DNA from: AM-2324 sp042091035
Lineage (GTDB): Bacteria; Bacteroidota; Bacteroidia; Chitinophagales; Saprospiraceae
Reading direction: 5' to 3'
DNA length: 11,862 bases
Assembly: GCA_042091035.1 (NCBI GenBank)
Contig: JBELIG010000093.1
Span: forward strand, 1-11,862
The notes below the pieces were generated by a model. It did no database searches. It saw nothing but the letters and a program-made list of their open reading frames with translations, and had not been told where the DNA came from. Made by a program: the position numbers and the translations under genes. This document shows positions 1 through 5,600 of the stretch, piece by piece (within the stretch, counting starts at the first letter, position 1; every line of letters starts with the position of its first letter).

Positions 1-34
1 AAGACATTAAATATTTTTTTTATATGTCTTTTTT
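1..34 (+). terminator. Possible intrinsic terminator of an upstream gene (left edge)
   Basis: The arms AAGACAT (1-7) and ATGTCTT (24-30) are perfect 7-bp inverted repeats around an AT-only loop, and the right arm runs into a T tract (29-34). The stem starts at the first base of the window, so it may continue to the left. It is AT-rich and has a long loop, so it is weaker than the other terminators here. It would end a plus-strand gene lying outside the window. Confidence 0.35.
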
Positions 35-175
35 ATTACCCATGAAAAATAATGTCAGATACTTGGCTAAGTGTTTGAAATCTATGTTTTATTAGGGTTT
101 GGACGGAAAAACGACTTCAAATTATGTTAAAATTGTCCGTATAACAACTTGTTTTCCATACACTTGCATAAAAAA

Positions 176-209
176 AATAATATGTAAAACTTGTATCTAA
201 CATATTATT
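176..209 (-). terminator. 10-bp inverted repeat, terminator-like on the minus strand
   Basis: AATAATATGT (176-185) is perfectly repeated as ACATATTATT (200-209) around a 14-nt loop. Read on the minus strand, the hairpin is followed directly by a run of T (the A7 tract at 171-177 on the plus strand), which is the layout of an intrinsic terminator. The stem has only one G:C pair, so stability would be low. No minus-strand gene was found to its right, so it could end an antisense or small RNA, or be chance in AT-rich DNA. Confidence 0.3.
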
Positions 210-397
210 GGCTTAACTTAGTCTTATCAATTACACAATTGGTGCCCTTTGTTAACTACAAAACCCAAAGAAGTTCCTCCCCGGATAGCTTCTATGAATA
301 ACAAAGGATCTTCAAACACTCCACCTTATACATTATCTGTTTTCCTTTTACAGGACCTCTTAGCTTATCTACTGAAATTTTACTGGATTTTATCTAT

Positions 398-418
398 CTG
401 TAATTTTATGAATTACAG
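398..418. promoter_or_regulatory. Perfect 8-bp inverted repeat, possible operator
   Basis: CTGTAATT (398-405) and AATTACAG (411-418) are perfect inverted repeats separated by TTATG. No T tract follows, so this is not a terminator. The dyad symmetry and roughly two-turn length fit a binding site for a dimeric regulator. It lies about 100 bp upstream of the candidate transcription start of the Crp/Fnr-family gene, so autoregulation is possible; that link is inference. It could also act as an RNA hairpin or be chance. Confidence 0.35.
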
Positions 419-477
419 GCAGTTATAGAATATATTTCGATTTACTGATAATTTTTATTGAACGAATTAGGGGTTAA

Positions 478-509
478 TTGTATTTGAGTTGTCTTTATAA
501 GTGTATTTG
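478..509 (+). promoter_or_regulatory. Tentative promoter of the Crp/Fnr gene
   Basis: A TTG (478-480) lies 21 nt before TGTATTTG (502-509), similar to the Bacteroidota pattern TTG-N(17-23)-TAnnTTTG but with one mismatch in the -7 box. Transcription would begin near 515. That leaves almost no leader for an ATG at 520 but a leader of about 90 nt for the ATG at 604, one reason to prefer the later start. Confidence 0.25.
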
Positions 510-603
510 ATATTTATAAATGTTCAAAGCAACTCATTTGACATTCAGAAGTTACAATCCCATGAATTTTTTAACAAGGTCCCAAGACCCAAACTACACA
601 AAA

Positions 604-1284
604 ATGAGTACAGCAAAAAACATTGATTTGCAAAATTTTCCTTTGTTCAGTGTGTTGACCAAAGAAGAGCAGGAGAGAGCAGTTAGTATGATGGAATTGA
701 AGCGTAAAAGACGTCATGATTTCATTTATTTTCCAGATGATGCATCTGATTCACTTTATTTCTTAACTAAGGGTACAGTGAAGATTGGTACACATTCCAT
801 TGAAGATGGAAAGGAAGTAATCAAAAGTTTAGTTCACCCAGGAAGAATGTTCGGAGAACTTTCTTTAGTAGGAGAGGATAAGCGTGTTGATTTTGCAAGA
901 GCTTTAAAAGACGAAGTTGAATATTACGTTATGAAATTGGAAGATTTCAATGCTTTAAAAAAGTCTAATATAGCGTTATATGATAAGGTGGTTCAGCTTT
1001 TCGGTACACGTTTGATGAATGCTGAAAATAAGTTAGAGTCTTTGATATTTAAAGATGCAAGGACTAGAATTATTGATTTTATCAAGCAGTCAATAGAAGA
1101 TCATGGTCGTAGAATAGGAGTAGAATGGTTATTTAGACATTCTCTTACGCACCAGGATATGGCTAATATAACTTGTACCAGCCGCCAAACAGTGACTTTG
1201 GTATTAAATGACCTTAAGCGTCATGACCTGATTCACTTTAACAGAGGTAAGATTCTTGTTCGTGATATGAACAAGTTACAATAA
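604..1284 (+). CDS. Crp/Fnr-family transcriptional regulator
   Basis: This is a cytoplasmic DNA-binding regulator of the CRP/FNR superfamily. From ATG 604 it has 226 residues, the usual family length. Residues about 12-130 form the cyclic-nucleotide-binding β-barrel fold (FIYFPDDASDSLYFLTKGTV, then FGELSLVG at 83-90). A dimerisation helix follows, then the hinge LIFKDARTRIIDFI and a C-terminal winged helix-turn-helix (about 180-210) whose recognition helix reads TSRQTVTLVLNDL. In E. coli CAP the phosphate-binding Arg is followed by Ser; here R94 is followed by Val, so cAMP binding is doubtful. There is no FNR-type N-terminal cysteine cluster. In-frame ATGs at 520 and 562 are possible, but the first 28 residues do not look like family sequence, and the A-rich bases before 604 suit a Bacteroidota start. 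It is monocistronic, closed by the terminator at 1325-1353. Its target genes cannot be read from the sequence. Confidence 0.9.
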   Translation: MSTAKNIDLQNFPLFSVLTKEEQERAVSMMELKRKRRHDFIYFPDDASDSLYFLTKGTVKIGTHSIEDGKEVIKSLVHPGRMFGELSLVGEDKRVDFARALKDEVEYYVMKLEDFNALKKSNIALYDKVVQLFGTRLMNAENKLESLIFKDARTRIIDFIKQSIEDHGRRIGVEWLFRHSLTHQDMANITCTSRQTVTLVLNDLKRHDLIHFNRGKILVRDMNKLQ

Positions 1285-1324
1285 GATTAAATTAGGGTAT
1301 TTCTCATAGTGTGTTCTCTTTTGG

Positions 1325-1353
1325 AATGGTTGCATTTGCAGCCATTTTTTTTT
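1325..1353 (+). terminator. Intrinsic terminator of the Crp/Fnr gene
   Basis: AATGGTTGC (1325-1333) pairs with GCAGCCATT (1338-1346) in a 9-bp stem with one G-U wobble and a 4-nt loop, followed by nine T (1345-1353). It begins 40 nt after the stop codon and separates the regulator from the porP transcript. Confidence 0.85.
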
Positions 1354-1454
1354 GTTAAATGACAGAAATCTATAAGAAAGAAGATAGGATTCAGGTTTAT
1401 TTACCACAAACTTTGATTAAAAAAAATATACAAGGGTAAAGATGCTATCAATTA

Positions 1455-1487
1455 TTGCAGTTTAAATATTAAAAGTTGTTATATTTG
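1455..1487 (+). promoter_or_regulatory. Candidate distal promoter of the porP operon
   Basis: TATATTTG (1480-1487) matches the Bacteroidota -7 consensus TAnnTTTG exactly, and a TTG (1455-1457) lies 22 nt upstream, within the reported spacing range. Transcription would start near 1494 and give a leader of about 150 nt that includes the hairpins at 1542-1552 and 1558-1598. In AT-rich DNA such matches arise by chance, so confidence is modest. Confidence 0.35.
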
Positions 1488-1535
1488 TTCGTCGTGTTAT
1501 TTTACATGACAATGAAGTTCAATTATAAAAAACCC

Positions 1536-1602
1536 TTAAGCCGCCGATGGCGTTTTTAGCCGATTACAGGAATTTTCCCAAATTCCAGATTAACGGCTTT
1601 TA
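1536..1602 (+). promoter_or_regulatory. Structured element upstream of porP with competing stems
   Basis: Three pairings are visible. CGCC (1542-1545) and GGCG (1549-1552) form a short GC hairpin followed by T5 (1553-1557). GGAATTT (1569-1575) and AAATTCC (1580-1586) form a perfect 7-bp stem with loop TCCC. Around that, AGCCG (1558-1562) pairs with CGGCT (1594-1598), and TTA (1564-1566) with TAA (1591-1593). A second copy, AAGCCG (1538-1543), could pair with the same CGGCTT, so the folds exclude each other. If transcribed, this has attenuator-like geometry; if not, the central dyad could be an operator. No known riboswitch family is recognised. Confidence 0.4.
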
Positions 1603-1605
1603 GGT

Positions 1606-1622
1606 TAATTTTGTTAATTTTG
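1606..1622 (+). promoter_or_regulatory. Tandem perfect -7 boxes close to porP
   Basis: TTAATTTTG occurs twice back to back (1605-1613 and 1614-1622), giving two exact TAnnTTTG boxes, 24-40 bp before the porP start codon. No TTG or TTTG lies at the expected -33 distance; that place is taken by the dyad GGAATTTTCCCAAATTCC (1569-1586). A promoter with a good -7 box but no -33 box suggests dependence on an activator or an alternative sigma factor. This is inference. Confidence 0.3.
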
Positions 1623-1645
1623 AAGCCAATTAAATTAGGAGTCCC

Positions 1646-2602
1646 ATGGTAAGGAACTATGTTTTACTTGCTGCTTTTTTTTTGAGTTTATCCCTTAAAG
1701 CTCAGCAGCTTCCAATGTTCACTCAATATCAGGATAATCTTACTCTGATTAATCCTGCAGCAGTGAATTCAGATTATTTAGCTTTTGAACAAAATGTCTC
1801 ATTCTCCGGGAAGTATCGTTCCCAGTGGACGGGACTGGATGGTAACCCAACCACCAGTATTTTTTCAGGAGATTATACAAGTACTAATGGAAATGGATTT
1901 AATGTGACCACTGGAGGTTCTCTGTTTTCTGATAAAACAGGACCTACTGGTTTTTCTGGTTTATACGGAAGAATCGGTGGTGTGATCAGTGGTGATCCAT
2001 ATTACGGTGGTATCTCAATTGGTCTAATGGCCGGTTTTGTTCAATATGGAGTTGATCCATCACTTATTACATTAGCTGATGAAGGTGATGTGATTGGTCA
2101 AAATGAATACACACAATGGGCTCCAGATGTTGGTGCCGGGATATTTGCTTACAAACGCTTAGACTACAGAGGGCTTTTGGATGACTCATACATTTTTGCT
2201 GGGGTTTCCATTCCACAAGTTTTAGGTCTTGATCTTTCTTTTAAAGGAAATGAAGGAACTTTTAATATAGCTCGTGTTCGCCATATCTATGGTACTTTAG
2301 GATTTTACAAATTCCTTAAGGATAACAGTTATATCCAACCAACGGTATGGATTCGATACGCCGAAAATGTTCCTACCAGTGTAGACTTTAATCTAAGATA
2401 TCAGCTTCCTGAGAACTTTTGGATAGGAGCTGGAGCAGCTTTATCAGGTAATTTCCATGTGGAGGCCGGAATAATTATCGGAGAGCCGGGTTATGATAAT
2501 ATTATGAGAATAGGATATGGCTATGGAACTTCTTTTGCAGACTTTGGTCCTAATGCAGGTTCTATACATGAAATAAATGTAGTCTACTCGCTCGAGCAGT
2601 AG
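1646..2602 (+). CDS. PorP/SprF-family type IX secretion outer-membrane protein
   Basis: The protein has 318 residues, the usual family length. A signal peptide (residues 1-19, cleavage after LKA, mature start QQ) is followed by the family signature PMFTQYQDNLTLINPA (23-38). The rest is glycine- and aromatic-rich with alternating β-strand patterns, ending in a strand-like NVVYSLEQ, as expected of an outer-membrane β-barrel. PorP/SprF proteins work with the T9SS; SprF is needed for surface delivery of the type B sorting-domain adhesin SprB in Flavobacterium johnsoniae. Here the gene sits 60 bp upstream of a giant protein with such a domain, with no terminator between, so it is probably that protein's dedicated partner. 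An AGGAG (1637-1641) four bases before the ATG is a real Shine-Dalgarno sequence, uncommon in this phylum, and fixes the start. Specific substrate pairing is inferred, not shown. Confidence 0.92.
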   Translation: MVRNYVLLAAFFLSLSLKAQQLPMFTQYQDNLTLINPAAVNSDYLAFEQNVSFSGKYRSQWTGLDGNPTTSIFSGDYTSTNGNGFNVTTGGSLFSDKTGPTGFSGLYGRIGGVISGDPYYGGISIGLMAGFVQYGVDPSLITLADEGDVIGQNEYTQWAPDVGAGIFAYKRLDYRGLLDDSYIFAGVSIPQVLGLDLSFKGNEGTFNIARVRHIYGTLGFYKFLKDNSYIQPTVWIRYAENVPTSVDFNLRYQLPENFWIGAGAALSGNFHVEAGIIIGEPGYDNIMRIGYGYGTSFADFGPNAGSIHEINVVYSLEQ

Positions 2603-2662
2603 ATCCCATTTAAGTAATTAGCAACGAAAAATGTTCTTAAGAAAAAAAATTTCCTCCTTGTG

Positions 2663-5600
2663 ATGAATAAAATATTAACCGCTTTTGTGCTGTGTTTTAT
2701 GTTTGTAGGCATCAATCAGATTGCCGCACAGCCATCTATTTTTCTAGACCCTAATTTTGCCCTAGTAAATGAGGGTGATAATGTCTCAATAGATATAACT
2801 ACAAATGACTTTACTGCGATTCAAGTTATTAAATTCACCCTTGAATATGAGGATGATGTAATGACTTACGATTCAGCGAATTTCAATCCGACCTTAAATG
2901 CAGCCGGCTCTGGATGTTCGGTAACTTCAAACATGTCTGATCCTGCAAGACTAACTGTCGAATGTATATTGGATGTAGATTGTACGCAAGCACCTGCCAC
3001 AGATGTAACCTTACCTGATGGAGAGCTAATAGTTACCTTGAATTTTACCGCAGTAAATGGTTATACTGATATAAGTATAATAGATGATATAAATGATGCA
3101 GACGACCATTATGTGCAACGTATTTGTAACGATATTGGTCTGATTATTGATGACCCAGCAAAGGTTGCAGTAGACAACTTGCCTGTAACAATCAATATTC
3201 CTGACGTCAACGCTAATTCAGGCGAACAGATCTGTTTAGATTTCTCACTACTTGATTTTGAAGATATCATTTCCATGCAGTATTCCATTTCTTGGGATCC
3301 TCTTGTATTAGATTATGTTCAGGTAGATGGCTATAATCTACCGGGTATTAGTAGTGATAATTTTAATTATCTTCCAAGTGATGAGGTATTAATATTTACT
3401 TGGAATGAACCTTCCACAAACGGTTCATCAGTTACTGATGGAACAAACTTCACTCAAATTTGCTTCGATGTAGTAGGAGATTGTGGAGATGTATCCACTA
3501 TCCAAATTGAAAGTTTGCCGACTCCAGTAGAAATCACAAATGTTGATGACCCTGGTCAAGATATAGGATTCTTTAATGGTCTAGGTACTGTTACAATTAA
3601 TTGTAACAATCCTGATGGACTTGGTATAGCTTTAAATGCGCCAAGTACCTGTGTGAACCCTGGAGAGTCTTTTTCTATATGTGCGGAAGTTTCAAATTTT
3701 GTGAATCTAGAGGAGGTTGCTTTTACACTGAATTGGAATTCTAGTGCAATTTCTGCTGCTAGTATTGATCCTTCAACAAGTGGTCTTGCAGGTTTTGGTT
3801 TGGCACAGCTAGATCAATCATTGATAAACCAAGGTTTGTTAGGCGTTAGTTGGACTGATCCTTCTTGTAGTGGAGCAAATCTTGCTGACGGTGTTGATCT
3901 TTTCTGTATTGATTTTACATCTGTTGGATCAGGAGGTGTGAATTCAAGTATATATGTATCTAGCGATCTAGACCCAATTAATATTACTACCCAGTGTAAT
4001 GGGTCGGATGATTTAGGTGTTAATGCATCTAATGGTTTGGTTGAAATTTGTATTCCAACAGGAATTACTATTAGTGCTGGAGACTTTCAAGTTGATCCAG
4101 GCGATCAGATTTGTGTTCCTATCGAGATTCAAGATTTTTCTGATGTTGAATCCTTTGCATTTAGTATAGCTTGGGATAACTCTGTTCTTTCTTATGTTTC
4201 AAATCAAAATAGCGCTATTGGCGGTATTGTTTTTGATGAAGCATTTGAAGATTTCGGTAGTTTATGTGCTACATGGAATGGAGGGGGCACTGCTGAAACA
4301 TTAAATGATGGTACTGCATTATTTGATGTTTGTTTTGAGGCTATAGGTGCGCCATTCTCTTGTTCAGTAATAACTTTCCCTCAGTTTCCTTGTGAACAAA
4401 ATGTACTCACATCGGAGTCTGCAGGATTTAGTGTAGACGTTAATGCTCAGGATGGTGAGGTGTGTATGGTTAATCCAGCTGCCTTAAATATTGATATATC
4501 GAATGCCAACGGTCTTCCAGGAGATACAGTATGTGTTGATTTTACAGTAAACAATTTTGTAAGTCTTTCAGATGTATCCTTTTCAATTGAATGGGATAAT
4601 ACAGTGCTTGACTACATCGAGCTTCAAAATCCTGGGAATCTTCCGAATTTCACAACAGACAGTTATACAGATAATAACTCCACTATTGGTGTTGTAGGAA
4701 TAGATTGGCAGACATTAAGTGTTTTTGGTAACTCTTTGTCTAACGGTTCTGAAATATTCAGTATTTGTTTTAATCCAATTGGAGGAAGTGGTGATTGTGC
4801 AGATATCACAATAACGTCTACCTTTAATGACATCGAAATATTGTCTGCATTTGGTGCAGATGAAAATCTTGGTTTAGAATTTAATGGAGGAGAGATTTGT
4901 GTAGAGCAATTTGTAACAATCTTGGACTCATTTATAACTCCAGCATCTTGTGAAGGTATTGCAGATGCATCTGTAAATATTACAGCTTCTGGAGGTTCAG
5001 GAACCTTTAACTTCTTCTGGTATAATAGCAATGGCGATTTAATCTCTACTGACCTTATTCTTAGTAATGTCTTGAGTGGTGATTATGTCTTAGTTATCCA
5101 AGATGCGAACAATTCGAATTTGGAGTCGAGTTTTGAGCTTACAATTGGACTCGATAATTCTGCTCCAGTTGCAGATGCTGGAGATGATTTCTGTATGCCT
5201 TGTGATAGTGTATTTGGAATAATGGATGGCTCTGGATCTTCAACGGGTCCTGATTTTAGCTACGAATGGACAGATCTTGGATCTACAAATAATATATTCC
5301 CAACAAATATAATTAATCCTCAAGTAGGTGGAGCTGGAGACTTTATGCTTGCAGTGACAGATATCACAACTGGTTGTACAGTTACAGATACTATTTCTGT
5401 ATGTCCAAAGGTTTTGCCTGCTGCATTGCTTTCTTTCGCAAGTCAGGATACTATCCTTAATTGTCTAGTAGATACCGTTGAGCTTTCAACCGCAACATCT
5501 AGTGATTTTAATAATCCAAACATTCAGTACACATGGACGACTAACCTTGGTCAGATTGATCCAGGTACAGAGAATGATCAAAGTATATTTGTATTAGTTC

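Larger units (their letters stand above)
35..519. other. Non-coding region upstream of the Crp/Fnr gene
   Basis: I see no gene, tRNA or rRNA here. The stretch is AT-rich and stop codons occur often in all frames. It holds two clear inverted repeats (176-209 and 398-418, listed separately) and two copies of TGTATTTG (479-486 and 502-509), which resemble the Bacteroidota -7 box TAnnTTTG with one mismatch. A shorter hairpin-like pair, AGAAG (269-273) with CTTCT (289-293), is weak. Its length, almost 500 bp, is large for a simple promoter region. Confidence 0.5.

Noticed and set aside
520..603. N-terminal extension of the Crp/Fnr protein from ATG 520 or 562
   Set aside because: The extra 14-28 residues are unlike the family N-terminus, would make the protein longer than usual, and the candidate transcription start near 515 leaves no leader for ATG 520. 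It cannot be excluded.
2584..2602. 19-bp near-palindrome across the porP stop codon (CTACT, GCTCGAGC, AGTAG)
   Set aside because: It has no loop, one unpaired base, and no T tract, and lies inside coding sequence for VYSLEQ; chance is the simplest explanation.
2634..2643. TTCTTAAGAA palindrome between porP and the giant protein gene
   Set aside because: A 10-bp AT-rich palindrome with no loop is expected by chance in DNA of this composition, and no promoter-like boxes surround it.
4663..5031. Minus-strand open frame of 122 codons inside the giant protein gene
   Set aside because: It is fully inside a well-supported plus-strand gene, has no signal peptide, domain or start context, and arises from low stop frequency opposite repetitive Asp/Ser/Thr-rich coding sequence. 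Similar shorter minus-strand frames at 5541-5732, 7342-7524, 7882-8082, 9295-9519, 10037-10264 and 10329-10523 are rejected for the same reason.
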